A stretch of 64,000 nt of DNA, from assembly GCA_963793005.1 (NCBI GenBank), contig CAWBYP010000002.1, positions 682,001 through 746,000 of the forward strand, in the 5' to 3' direction. The notes under the pieces were generated by a model. That model worked only from the letters and a program-made list of their open reading frames with translations. It ran no database searches and was not told the origin of the DNA. The first letter of the stretch is position 1. Each line of letters starts with the position of its first letter. The DNA is from RPQJ01 sp963793005. GTDB taxonomy: Bacteria; Pseudomonadota; Gammaproteobacteria; Steroidobacterales; Steroidobacteraceae. Shown in pieces: positions 8,007 through 16,652 of the stretch. Both the position numbers and the translations under genes were made by a program.

Positions 8007-9368
8007 CTAGCCGAGGCCCGGCGGGAGCCGGCCAGCCATGTTACGCATCATGCGCCCGATCCCCCCCTTGCCCTTGCCCATGCCCTTCATCATTTTCTGC
8101 ATCTGCAGGAAATTCTTGAGCAGCCGGTTGACGTCGGCCACGTGGGTCCCGGACCCGGTGGCGATCCGGCGCCGGCGCGACCCGTCAATAGTCTTGGGAT
8201 AGCGGCGCTCCCCCGGCGTCATCGAGCAGATGATCGCGATCTGGCGGCGGATTTCGCGGTCATTACCTTGCGGCAGGCCGCCGGCCTTGGCCGCCAGGTG
8301 GGCCGGAAGCTTTTCCATCAGGGCCGCCATGCCACCCATGCCCTCGAGCTGGCGCAACTGGGCCTGCAGGTCGTTCAGGTCGAAATCCTTGCCCTTGGCC
8401 ATCTTGCGGGCGAACTTCTCGGCCTCCTCCCGGTCGACCTTGCGGGTGACCTCTTCCACGAGGCTCAGCACGTCGCCCATGCCGAGAATCCGGGATGCCA
8501 TGCGCTCCGGCTGGAAGACTTCGAGAGCCTCGGGCTTTTCGCCGACGCCAAGGAACAGGATCGGACGCCCGGTCACCTGTCGGACGGACAGCGCCGCGCC
8601 GCCCCGGGCATCGCCATCGGCCTTGGTGAGCACGACGCCGGTCAGCTCGAGCGCCGCCCCGAATGCGCGGGCCGCATTGACCGCGTCCTGGCCCGCCATG
8701 CTGTCCACTACGAACAGCGTCTCGACCGGCTTGAGCGATGCCCCGAGCTCGCGGACCTCCTGCATCATCGGTTCGTCGACATGCAACCGGCCCGCAGTGT
8801 CCACCAGCAGCACGTCGTAGAGCCCGCGGCGCGCCGCTTCAAGGGCGCGAGCTGCGATCTCAACCGGCGCCAGTGACGGCTCTGCGGGCGTCACGTCTAT
8901 GCCCAGCTGCTGGCCGAGGCGCTCGAGTTGCAGCATTGCCGCGGGTCGGTAGACGTCGGTCGAGGTGAGCAGCACGCGCTTGCGTTCGCGCTCGCGCAGC
9001 CAAAGGGCGATCTTCGCCGCCGTGGTGGTCTTGCCGGCGCCCTGCAGTCCGGCCAGCAGGATCACGGCAGGCGGCTGGGTGCGCAGGTTCAGGGGCCGCA
9101 CGCCCTCGCCCATCACCCGGACCAGTTCCTCGTGGATAACCCTTACCAGGGCCTGTCCCGGGGTGAGGCTGCGGTGGATTTCGAGCCCCACCGCCCTCGC
9201 CTTGACCGATTCGATGAATTCCTTGACGACCGGGAGTGCAACGTCGGCTTCGAGCAGCGCCATCCGTACCTGCCGCAGCGTGTCGCCGATATTTTCCTCG
9301 GTCAGGCGGCCGCGGCCACGAAGGCCTTCGACGACGGTGGAGAGCCGGGATGAGAGCTTGTCGAACAC
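8007..9368 (-). CDS. ffh: signal recognition particle protein Ffh (SRP54)
   Basis: 453-residue GTPase that, with 4.5S RNA, delivers membrane proteins to FtsY/SecYEG. I take the GTG at 9368 (first residues MFDKLSSRLSTVVEGL), because the family begins exactly there; the frame stays open further upstream without similarity. N domain 1-90; G domain with GLQGAGKTT (107-115), DTAGRLHVDE and TKADGDARGG; Met-rich M domain ending GIGRMMRNMAGRLPPGLG for RNA and signal-sequence binding. It is divergent from ypjD, as in many gammaproteobacteria. Confidence 0.96.
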   Translation of the reverse strand: MFDKLSSRLSTVVEGLRGRGRLTEENIGDTLRQVRMALLEADVALPVVKEFIESVKARAVGLEIHRSLTPGQALVRVIHEELVRVMGEGVRPLNLRTQPPAVILLAGLQGAGKTTTAAKIALWLRERERKRVLLTSTDVYRPAAMLQLERLGQQLGIDVTPAEPSLAPVEIAARALEAARRGLYDVLLVDTAGRLHVDEPMMQEVRELGASLKPVETLFVVDSMAGQDAVNAARAFGAALELTGVVLTKADGDARGGAALSVRQVTGRPILFLGVGEKPEALEVFQPERMASRILGMGDVLSLVEEVTRKVDREEAEKFARKMAKGKDFDLNDLQAQLRQLEGMGGMAALMEKLPAHLAAKAGGLPQGNDREIRRQIAIICSMTPGERRYPKTIDGSRRRRIATGSGTHVADVNRLLKNFLQMQKMMKGMGKGKGGIGRMMRNMAGRLPPGLG

Positions 9369-9416
9369 GGGACCTCGAATCGGGCAACTGGCCTGCGCGG
9401 ATGCGTCGGAGCGCGA

Positions 9417-9445
9417 ATTATAGGCATCGCGCCTCCTCACGGTAA
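9417..9445 (-). promoter_or_regulatory. candidate sigma-70 promoter of ffh
   Basis: Minus strand: TTACCG (weak -35, 3 of 6), 17-base spacer, then a perfect TATAAT with a GC-rich stretch after it. It predicts a leader of roughly 40 bases before the GTG of ffh. It supports the shorter ffh start, because the longer frame would begin inside the promoter. Confidence 0.55.
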
Positions 9446-9492
9446 CGCCGATGTGACATCATTTCACCGTATCCGCTCCGAGAGGCCCACGC

Positions 9493-10299
9493 TTGCTGCT
9501 GCCACTGATTGCCATCGCCTGTTACCTGTTTGGTGCCGTCGGGCTGGGCTTCGGCGCGTATTACGGCGTAACCCACCATGGTCGTGGTGGGCGCATCGCC
9601 GGACTGCTGATCGCCTGCGTCGGCGTGCTGGCGCACCTTGCCGCGCTTGCGGTCGAGCTTAAGCTCGACCCACAGGTCGTGCTGTCGCTGGGCGACACGG
9701 CGGCCATCGTCAGCGCGATGATTGCCATCACTGCAGTCGTGGTGGCGCTCCGTCCTCGACTGCGCGGGATGGCTGCCCTGCTGTTGCTGATAGCTGCGTT
9801 ACTGGAAGCAGCGTTCTCCGAGGGTGCGCGGAACTTCACCACCGGGCGTCCGGGATGGGAACTCGCATTTCACGTGGCCATGGCAACCACCGCCTTTGCA
9901 TTCCTCACCATCGGGGCCGTGCTCGCGGTCGCGCAGGTGCTGGTGGACCGGCGGCTGCGCAGCCGCAAGCCGCTCGGGATCCTCCGCATCCTGACGCCGA
10001 TAGAGTCGCTCGAGTCGGGCTGCTTCCACAGTATCTTTGCCGGATTCGCGCTGCTGACGCTCGCGCTGGTGAGCGGCGCGTTCTTCATCGAGAACCTCTT
10101 CGCCCAGCACCTTGTGCACAAGGTCGTGCTGGCGATGATCGCGTGGGTCGTCTTCGGGGTCCTGCTGCTCGGCCGATGGCGCTTCGGATGGCGCGGCCGC
10201 AAGGCACTGCGCTGGACGCTCGCCGGTTACCTGCTGCTGGTGCTTTCCTACTTCGGCAGCAAGCTGGTGCTCGAAAACCTCGGCCGCCACTGGGGCTGA
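9493..10299 (+). CDS. ypjD: YpjD/CcsA-like inner-membrane protein (cytochrome c assembly domain)
   Basis: 268-residue polytopic membrane protein with about eight hydrophobic segments, beginning LLPLIAIACYLFGAVGLGFG at a TTG. Family members carry the CcsA/HemX heme-handling fold. Segments such as HVAMATTAFAFLTIGAVLAVAQ and the RWRFGWRGRKALRWTLAGYL ending match YpjD of enteric bacteria, where it neighbours ffh (divergent) and corB/yfjD. That is the same arrangement as here. The exact role (heme or Mg2+/Co2+ resistance) is unsettled for this family. Confidence 0.85.
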   Translation: MLLPLIAIACYLFGAVGLGFGAYYGVTHHGRGGRIAGLLIACVGVLAHLAALAVELKLDPQVVLSLGDTAAIVSAMIAITAVVVALRPRLRGMAALLLLIAALLEAAFSEGARNFTTGRPGWELAFHVAMATTAFAFLTIGAVLAVAQVLVDRRLRSRKPLGILRILTPIESLESGCFHSIFAGFALLTLALVSGAFFIENLFAQHLVHKVVLAMIAWVVFGVLLLGRWRFGWRGRKALRWTLAGYLLLVLSYFGSKLVLENLGRHWG

Positions 10300-10305
10300 G
10301 CGCCC

Positions 10306-11622
10306 TTGCACGACATACCGATACCCTGGATGGGCGGCCTGCTGGCGGTGCTCGTTGCGCTGTCGGCCTTCTTCTCGAGCTCCGAGACTGCGCTGATGGC
10401 GATCAACCGCTACCGGCTGCGCCATCGCGCCCGCGCGGGCAGCGCCGGGGCTCGTGCCGCCGAACGGCTGCTCGAGCGGCCCGACCGGCTGATCGGCGTC
10501 ATCCTGCTCTGCAACAACTTCGTGAATTCAGCGTCCGCGGCGCTGGTGACCGTGATGTCGCTGCAGATCGGCGGAGAGGGCTACGCCGTGATCGGCATCA
10601 GCATCTACACCGTGGTGCTGATCATCTTCGGTGAAGTGGCGCCGAAGACCTTCGGCGCACTGTTCCCGGAGCGCATCGCGTTGCCCGCTGCGCTCATCTA
10701 CGAAGTGCTGCTCAAGGTCCTGTACCCGCTGGTCTGGGCCCTCAACCTGGTGGCAAACGGCGTGCTGCGCCTGATGGGTGTCTCGCGCGAGAAGGCGGGC
10801 AGCACGGAACTGAGCCGTGACGAATTGCGCACCGTACTCGCCGAGGCCGCGACCGTTATCCCCCATCGGCACCAGCGGATGCTGATGAGCATCCTCGACC
10901 TCGAGAGAATCAGCGTCGAGGACATCATGGTCCCGCGCAACGAGATACTGGGCATCGACATCAGCGACGAGTGGGACCAAATCCTGGACCAGTTGCGCGA
11001 CAGCCGCCACACGCGCATCCCGGTTTACGAAGGCAGCATCGACAGCCTGGTCGGTATCCTGCACATGAAAAAGGTCGCGCGCCTGCTCGCGCGCGGCGAA
11101 TTCGCACGCGAGCAACTGCTGAAGCTGGCGCGCGCACGCGAACCCTGGTACGTCCCCGAGGGCACCTCGCTGAACAGGCAACTGTTGAATTTCCAGCGCC
11201 AGCGGCGCCGCGTGGCCTTCGTCGTCGACGAGTACGGGGACGTGCAGGGACTGGTGACGCTCGAGGACCTGCTCGAGGAGATCGTGGGCGAGTTCACCTC
11301 GGACATCAGCTCGCTGCACAAGGACGTACACAAGGAAAAAGGCGGCAGCTACATCGTCAATGCCTCGGCGAGCCTGCGCACCCTGAACCGCAAGATGAAC
11401 TGGTCGCTGCCGACCACCGGGCCGCGCACGCTGAACGGCCTGATCATCGAGCAGCTCGAGACCATCCCCGAAGCAGGCACCAGCCTGCGCATCGACGGCT
11501 ACGCGATCGACGTGCTGCAGACCGGGGACAACGCGGTGAAGACGGTGCGGCTGAAATCCCTGTCCCCGGCGGCGGACAGGCCCGCGCCGAAATCAGAAGG
11601 CGGCGGCCAGGGCCTCGTCTAG
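10306..11622 (+). CDS. corB: CNNM/CorB-type transporter with CBS pair and CorC_HlyC domain
   Basis: 438 residues. The DUF21/CNNM transmembrane domain (about 5-190) has SAFFSSSETALMAINRYRL and the conserved FGEVAPKTFGAL. A CBS pair follows (about 205-325, from VEDIMVPRNEILGID to FVVDEYGDVQGLVTLEDLLE). A C-terminal CorC_HlyC domain (about 345-420) completes it. Related proteins act in Mg2+/Co2+ export or resistance, with ATP binding to the CBS module. The start is TTG at 10306, six bases after the ypjD stop, so the two are co-transcribed. The 3' end overlaps the convergent radA gene by 30 bases. Confidence 0.88.
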   Translation: MHDIPIPWMGGLLAVLVALSAFFSSSETALMAINRYRLRHRARAGSAGARAAERLLERPDRLIGVILLCNNFVNSASAALVTVMSLQIGGEGYAVIGISIYTVVLIIFGEVAPKTFGALFPERIALPAALIYEVLLKVLYPLVWALNLVANGVLRLMGVSREKAGSTELSRDELRTVLAEAATVIPHRHQRMLMSILDLERISVEDIMVPRNEILGIDISDEWDQILDQLRDSRHTRIPVYEGSIDSLVGILHMKKVARLLARGEFAREQLLKLARAREPWYVPEGTSLNRQLLNFQRQRRRVAFVVDEYGDVQGLVTLEDLLEEIVGEFTSDISSLHKDVHKEKGGSYIVNASASLRTLNRKMNWSLPTTGPRTLNGLIIEQLETIPEAGTSLRIDGYAIDVLQTGDNAVKTVRLKSLSPAADRPAPKSEGGGQGLV

Positions 11623-12954
11623 CCTCGCGACGCCCTGGACGGACATCCCCTCCGGGGCCTGCCTCGGAACGTTGGCCGCAGGCACCAGCGCACGCCTGAA
11701 TCCCTGCTTGGCCGCCTCGCGCAGCCGTTCCTCGCCGTAAGGAACGGGCCGGATCTCGCCGGTCAGCCCGAGTTCGCCGAAGCAGACCATGTCGGTTGCG
11801 ACCGGGCGATTGCGCAGGCTCGACTGCACCGCGATCACGGCCGGCAGGTCGGCGGCAGTCTCCCCGATCCGCACGCCACCGACCACGTTGATGAAGACGT
11901 CCTGGCCCGAGGTCGAGATACCCCCGTGGCGGTGCAGCACCGCCAGCAGCAGCGCGAGGCGACTCGATTCGAAGCCTACGGCGACGCGACGCGGCGACAT
12001 GCCCTGCGCCTCGTCGATCAACGCCTGCACCTCCACGAGCAGAGGACGGCTGCCCTCGCGGGCGACCGTGACCACGCTGCCGGCAACCGGCGTCTCGTGG
12101 CGCGAAAGAAAAATGGACGAGGGATTGCGGACTTCCTTCAGGCCCTGGTCCACCATGGCGAATACGCCGATTTCGTTGGCCGCGCCAAAGCGGTTCTTCA
12201 CCGCCCGTACTACCCGGTAGCGGCTTCCCGGGTCGCTCTCGAAGTAGAGCACCGTGTCCACCATGTGCTCGAGGATGCGCGGGCCGGCGATGAGTCCTTC
12301 CTTGGTAACGTGGCCGATGATCAGCACGGCAGTGCCCGACTCTTTCGCGTACCGCACCAGTCGGGCCGCTGATTCGCGCACCTGCACCGCCGAGCCGGGC
12401 GATGACTCGGAAAGCTCGGTGTGCATGGTCTGGATCGAGTCGATCACGAGCACCACCGCGGCCGCCGACGCCGCCTCCGCCACGATACGCTCGACGCCGG
12501 TCTCTGCCACCAGCCTGAGCGTTGTCGAATCCAGCCCCAGCCTGCGGGCACGCAACGCCACCTGCCGCACCGATTCCTCGCCGGAGGCGTAGAGCACCGG
12601 CCGCTCATGCGATAGTGAATCTGCGGCCTGCAGCAGCAGGGTCGATTTGCCGATGCCGGGGTCGCCGCCCAGCAGCACCACCGAACCCGCAACCAGGCCC
12701 CCGCCGAGCACGCGGTCGAGTTCGCCGATCCCGGTGGCCGCGCGCAGTTCCGTGTCCTCACCGACCTGCGACACGACCTGGCTGGTGCCCGCACCCACAG
12801 CCAGCGCGGCCCGCCTTGAGGTCGGGCCGCCAGCCGACGAAACGACGAGTTCCAGCTTGTTCCAGGACTGGCATGCAGGGCACTGGCCCTGCCACTGCGG
12901 GGTCGCCGCGCCGCATTCACCGCACACGTAGCTGGTCTTCGGCCGTGCCATCAT
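11593..12954 (-). CDS. radA: DNA repair ATPase/helicase RadA
   Basis: 453-residue RecA-related branch-migration protein for recombination intermediates. The C4 zinc finger has Cys11, Cys14, Cys25 and Cys28. Walker A GGDPGIGKST is at 96-105, the RadA-specific KNRFG at 253-257, and the C-terminal Lon-protease-like domain contains GGVRIGETAADLPAVIA. Length is normal. The tail overlaps corB by 30 bases head-on, with no room for a terminator between them. Confidence 0.96.
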   Translation of the reverse strand: MMARPKTSYVCGECGAATPQWQGQCPACQSWNKLELVVSSAGGPTSRRAALAVGAGTSQVVSQVGEDTELRAATGIGELDRVLGGGLVAGSVVLLGGDPGIGKSTLLLQAADSLSHERPVLYASGEESVRQVALRARRLGLDSTTLRLVAETGVERIVAEAASAAAVVLVIDSIQTMHTELSESSPGSAVQVRESAARLVRYAKESGTAVLIIGHVTKEGLIAGPRILEHMVDTVLYFESDPGSRYRVVRAVKNRFGAANEIGVFAMVDQGLKEVRNPSSIFLSRHETPVAGSVVTVAREGSRPLLVEVQALIDEAQGMSPRRVAVGFESSRLALLLAVLHRHGGISTSGQDVFINVVGGVRIGETAADLPAVIAVQSSLRNRPVATDMVCFGELGLTGEIRPVPYGEERLREAAKQGFRRALVPAANVPRQAPEGMSVQGVARLDEALAAAF

Positions 12955-13076
12955 TGCAACCTTTAACGGGGTGAGCGTCCGCGGGCCGCGATGCTAGCAC
13001 GCCCGGCGCGACGCCCCGGATTGTGACGGCACTGGCAAATCGGGATGATTTGTCTACGTATACTTGGCGGCAGACC

Positions 13077-13988
13077 ATGCGAAACACGTTGGACGAAACC
13101 CAGGAAGTGACCATTGTCGGCGGCCGGCCACGGCCCGCGGCCGGCGCGGCCGTGTACCCCGAGCATCTCGGCCGCTACCAGATCGTCGGTGAACTCGGCA
13201 AGGGCGCGATGGGCGTGGTCTATCGCGCCCGCGACCCACGGATCAACCGCGAGGTCGCGCTGAAGGCGATCCCGCTCGCAGCGGAATTCGAGGGCCGTGA
13301 GCTCGAGGATGCGCGCACGAAGTTCTTCCGCGAAGCGGAAATGGCCGGACGCCTGAGCCATCCGCACATCGTGACGATCCATGACGCCGGTGAGGACCAC
13401 GGCACGGCCTACATCGCGATGGAACTGCTGCGCGGCAGGCACCTGGTCGAGTACACGGACCCTGCCAGGCTGCTGCCGGTCGGCGTGGCGCTGGAACTAG
13501 TGGCGTGCCTGGCCGATGCCCTGCATTACGCGCACGGGCAGCACGTGGTCCACCGTGACATCAAGCCGGCCAACGTGATGTTCGACGCGGCGAATGGCGA
13601 GCTCAAGATCACCGACTTCGGCATCGCGCGCCTCACGGACAGCAACAGGACGCGAACCGGGATCGTGCTCGGGACGCCGTCGTTCATGTCGCCCGAGCAG
13701 TTACAGGGCCGGGCTGTCACCGGCAGCTCCGACCTGTTCTCGCTGGCCGTGACCGCGTGCCAGCTGCTGACCGGGCAGCTGCCTTTCCGCGCCGACTCGA
13801 TGCCCGCGCTGATGATCAAGATCGCGCACGAGCCCCACCCTCCGATTCGGGCCATGCGCCCGGACCTGCCTGCGGGACTCGACGCCGTATTCGACCGTGC
13901 GCTGGCCAAGAGCCCGGCCGACCGCATCGAGAGTGGCGCCGCGCTCGCGGCCGCGCTTCGCGACCTGAAACCGGCGGATGGGGCCTGA
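13077..13988 (+). CDS. eukaryotic-type Ser/Thr protein kinase, soluble
   Basis: 303-residue Hanks-type kinase from the ATG at 13077; a GTG at 13023 would add 18 residues, but a promoter-like TTGTGA-17-GATGAT lies over it. G-loop GKGAMG at 41-46, ATP lysine Lys63 (VALKAI), catalytic loop HRDIKPAN at 159-166, DFG at 180-182, and a P+1 region with GTPSFMSPEQ. There is no transmembrane segment, PASTA repeat or sensor domain, so it is a cytosolic kinase domain with a short N-terminal tail. That tail contains DETQEVTIVGG, a possible phospho-threonine docking site. It is the first gene of a kinase-phosphatase-FHA unit (gap 3 bases to the phosphatase). Confidence 0.93.
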   Translation: MRNTLDETQEVTIVGGRPRPAAGAAVYPEHLGRYQIVGELGKGAMGVVYRARDPRINREVALKAIPLAAEFEGRELEDARTKFFREAEMAGRLSHPHIVTIHDAGEDHGTAYIAMELLRGRHLVEYTDPARLLPVGVALELVACLADALHYAHGQHVVHRDIKPANVMFDAANGELKITDFGIARLTDSNRTRTGIVLGTPSFMSPEQLQGRAVTGSSDLFSLAVTACQLLTGQLPFRADSMPALMIKIAHEPHPPIRAMRPDLPAGLDAVFDRALAKSPADRIESGAALAAALRDLKPADGA

Positions 13989-13991
13989 CAC

Positions 13992-14816
13992 GTGCATGTG
14001 AAGGGGAAATTCCGCTGCGTCGGCATGAGCGATACCGGGCGTATCCGTGAACACAATGAGGACACGATCGGCACCGACGCCGACATCGGCCTCGTGGTCC
14101 TTGCCGATGGCATGGGCGGGTACAAGGCGGGCGAGGTGGCGAGCGGCATCGCGGTTCGTACCGTGATGACCCTGCTGAAGGATGCGGTCGAGCGCGAGGA
14201 CCTGTCGCAGCGCGACCCGGAGTCCGGCCTGAGCCGGTCCGGCATCCTGCTGCGCGACGCGATCCATCGAGCCAACAAGGTCATCTACCAGACCGCGAAG
14301 ACGCAGACCAACTGCGACGGCATGGGCACCACGGTCGTCGCGGGCCTGTTCTTCGACAACAAGCTGACCGTGGCCCACGTCGGCGACTCGCGCCTCTATT
14401 GCCACCGCGAGGGGGAACTGCGGCAGGTCACCCAGGATCATTCGCTGCTGCAGGAACTCGTCTCCCGCGGCTTCTACACCCCGGCCGAGGCGCAACGCGC
14501 CGCCTCCAAGAACTACGTCACCCGCGCGCTGGGCGTCGAACCGACGGTCGAGGTGGATGTGACCGAGGTCCCAGTTCTGAAGGACGACCTGTACCTGCTG
14601 TGCTCGGACGGCCTTTCCGACATGGTCGAGGACGAGGACATTCACTTAACCATCAGTACCTTTGGTGGTAATCTTGAAACGCTCGCCAGGCAGCTCGTGC
14701 TGCTCAGCAATGACAACGGTGGGCGGGACAACGTGTCGATCGTGGCAGTGCGGGTGCTGGATAGTTTTCCCGCGCGTAATGGCCTGGTCGACCGCTTGCT
14801 CGCCCGGTTCGCATAG
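13992..14816 (+). CDS. PP2C-family Ser/Thr phosphatase
   Basis: 274-residue metal-dependent (Mn2+/Mg2+) phosphatase, expected to reverse the neighbouring kinase. Motifs: GMSDTGRIREHNEDTIGTD (13-31), LADGMGGYKAGEVAS, VAHVGDSRLY, LCSDGLSDMVED and NGGRDNVSIVAV, supplying all usual metal-binding aspartates. It starts at GTG 13992, three bases after the kinase stop, so translation is probably coupled. No regulatory domain is attached. The same trio occurs as a core in type VI secretion phospho-switches, but no T6SS gene is visible here. Confidence 0.93.
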   Translation: MHVKGKFRCVGMSDTGRIREHNEDTIGTDADIGLVVLADGMGGYKAGEVASGIAVRTVMTLLKDAVEREDLSQRDPESGLSRSGILLRDAIHRANKVIYQTAKTQTNCDGMGTTVVAGLFFDNKLTVAHVGDSRLYCHREGELRQVTQDHSLLQELVSRGFYTPAEAQRAASKNYVTRALGVEPTVEVDVTEVPVLKDDLYLLCSDGLSDMVEDEDIHLTISTFGGNLETLARQLVLLSNDNGGRDNVSIVAVRVLDSFPARNGLVDRLLARFA

Positions 14817-14837
14817 TTCGAATATCCGGGAATACGC

Positions 14838-15530
14838 ATGGCACGACTCGTTCTCAGCCTCGACGGGCAGTCGCTCGCCGAGTACAACATGAGCAAGGAG
14901 CGCTACACCGTAGGGCGTCTCCCCGACAACGACATCCGCATCGACAATGCGGCCGTCAGCGGCCATCACGCGCTGATCATCAACATCCTCAACGACTCGT
15001 TCCTCGAGGACCTGAACAGCACCAACGGCACGTACGTCAACGGCAAGATCGTCAAGAAGCACGCGCTTCAGGATGGCGACTCGATCACGATCGGTCACCA
15101 CACGCTGCGCTTCGTCGAACACGAATCGGACGAGCCCGAGGACGAATTCGAGAAGACCATGATCATCGGCCCGCGCGACGCGGCGCGGCTTCAGATGCCC
15201 GCTGCAGCGGTCGCGCCGCAGCCTGTCGCGTCGGCGACGCAGTATCCGAACGCGACGATGCCGCGTGCAAAGCTGCAGGTGCTTTCAGGCCAGTTCGCCG
15301 GACGGGAACTCGAGCTCGTCAAGACTCTCACCACGCTCGGGCGGCCAGGCGTGCAGGTTGCCGCCATTACGCGGCGGGCCGATGGCTTCTACATCGTGCA
15401 CGTGGAGAGCGCCCGTCCCGACGACTACCCGCTGCTGAACGGCGCGCCTGCCGGACCGCAGGCCCGCCGGCTGCACGACAACGACGTGGTGACCCTCGCG
15501 GGGGTCAAGATGGGGTTTTTCCAGGGCTAG
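14838..15530 (+). CDS. FHA-domain protein, partner of the kinase/phosphatase pair
   Basis: 230 residues. The N-terminal forkhead-associated domain (about 20-95) has the phosphothreonine-binding residues Arg27 (VGRLPDNDI), Ser41-x-His (VSGHHA) and NSTNGTYVNG. A linker with the acidic stretch before EKTMIIG (105-111) follows. The C-terminal half (about 142-230) looks like a degenerate FHA fold (LTTLGRPGVQ, DGFYIVHVE, LHDNDVVTLAGVKMGF). FHA domains read phosphothreonine; here the likely ligand is the kinase tail or its own linker, as in GarA/OdhI-type switches (inference). It is followed by convergent alr. Confidence 0.88.
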   Translation: MARLVLSLDGQSLAEYNMSKERYTVGRLPDNDIRIDNAAVSGHHALIINILNDSFLEDLNSTNGTYVNGKIVKKHALQDGDSITIGHHTLRFVEHESDEPEDEFEKTMIIGPRDAARLQMPAAAVAPQPVASATQYPNATMPRAKLQVLSGQFAGRELELVKTLTTLGRPGVQVAAITRRADGFYIVHVESARPDDYPLLNGAPAGPQARRLHDNDVVTLAGVKMGFFQG

Positions 15531-15549
15531 GCCGGAGCGCCGTTCGCGT

Positions 15550-16626
15550 TCAGCGGAATTCGCGCGGCACCCGCGGGCTCACCGCGCAGGTGAGCTCGTA
15601 GGGAATCGTTCCCGCCCAGCGGGCCACTTCCTCTACGGCGAGCATTCCACCCCACAGTTCCACCGGCTCCCCGGATGACACCGGGCCGAGGTCGGTCACG
15701 TCCACCGTAATCATGTCCATGGAGACCCGCCCGACCAGCGGCGCCCGGTGGCCGCCGACGATCACTGGCGTGCCGGATCGCGCGCTGCGCGGATAACCGT
15801 CACCGTAACCGGCCGCCACCACGGCCACCTTCGAAGTCCGCGCCGCGCGCCACGTGCCGTTGTAACCAACGGTCTCGCCGGCCATCACTGTCCTGACCGC
15901 GATCACCCGGGTCTCGAATCCCATCACGGCGCGCAGGCCGAGATCCGCGCCCGTCTGGTCCTCGAACGGCGACAGTCCGTACAGCATGAGGCCCGGCCGC
16001 ACCCATTCACGCCGCGCCGCCGGCCACGCGAGCACGCCGGCGGAATTCGCAATGCTGCGGTCCCCGGTCGCCCCCTCGGTCGCCGCGTCGAACGTCGAGA
16101 TCTGACCCGCGGTCTTCGGGTCGGCGCGGTCGTCCGCGCTGGCGAGGTGGGTGGCCAGGACCAGTTCGGGGTCGACTCCGGGAAGACGGCCAAGCCGCGC
16201 GTGCGCATCGGCGAACTCCTCGGGCCGGAAGCCCAGGCGGTTCATGCCGGTATCGACCTTCAGCCACACATGAATGGGCCTGCCGTCGCCGCGCTCCTCG
16301 AGCATGGTCAACTGGTCATGGCTGCTCACCATGAGGTCCAGGTTCGCGCCCGCCGCCGCGGCAAGCTGGGCCGCATCGAACGCCCCCTCGAGCAGCAGTA
16401 TCCGGTTGCTGCACCCAGCGGCCCGGAGCGTGAGGCCTTCATCGAGTCGCGCCACCGCGACGCCGTCGGCGTCCGCGAGCGCGCGCACCACTGCCTCGAG
16501 CCCGTGGCCGTAGGCGTTTGCCTTTACGACCGCCATGACGCGTGCGCCCGGCGCGAGCTCGCGCACGCGGCGGAGATTGTGACTCAGCGCAGCCGTGTCG
16601 ATGGTGGCTCGAATCGGGGTCAGCAA
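15550..16626 (-). CDS. alr: alanine racemase
   Basis: 358-residue PLP enzyme making D-alanine for peptidoglycan. PLP lysine Lys35 is in VVKANAYGHG; the second-base tyrosine is in GETVGYNGTW; KVDTGMNRLGF and VSMDMITVDVTD are family signatures. The start is ATG at 16626. It follows dnaB on the same strand with a 26-base gap, the order found in E. coli, so it is probably read from the dnaB transcript. Length is normal. Confidence 0.96.
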   Translation of the reverse strand: MLTPIRATIDTAALSHNLRRVRELAPGARVMAVVKANAYGHGLEAVVRALADADGVAVARLDEGLTLRAAGCSNRILLLEGAFDAAQLAAAAGANLDLMVSSHDQLTMLEERGDGRPIHVWLKVDTGMNRLGFRPEEFADAHARLGRLPGVDPELVLATHLASADDRADPKTAGQISTFDAATEGATGDRSIANSAGVLAWPAARREWVRPGLMLYGLSPFEDQTGADLGLRAVMGFETRVIAVRTVMAGETVGYNGTWRAARTSKVAVVAAGYGDGYPRSARSGTPVIVGGHRAPLVGRVSMDMITVDVTDLGPVSSGEPVELWGGMLAVEEVARWAGTIPYELTCAVSPRVPREFR

Positions 16627-16652
16627 GATGATGCCAGCGGCTTGCGACGGCC

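Noticed and set aside
13077..15530. Type VI secretion cluster suggested by the kinase-phosphatase-FHA trio
   Set aside because: No tss/tag gene lies on either side; neighbours are radA and alr.
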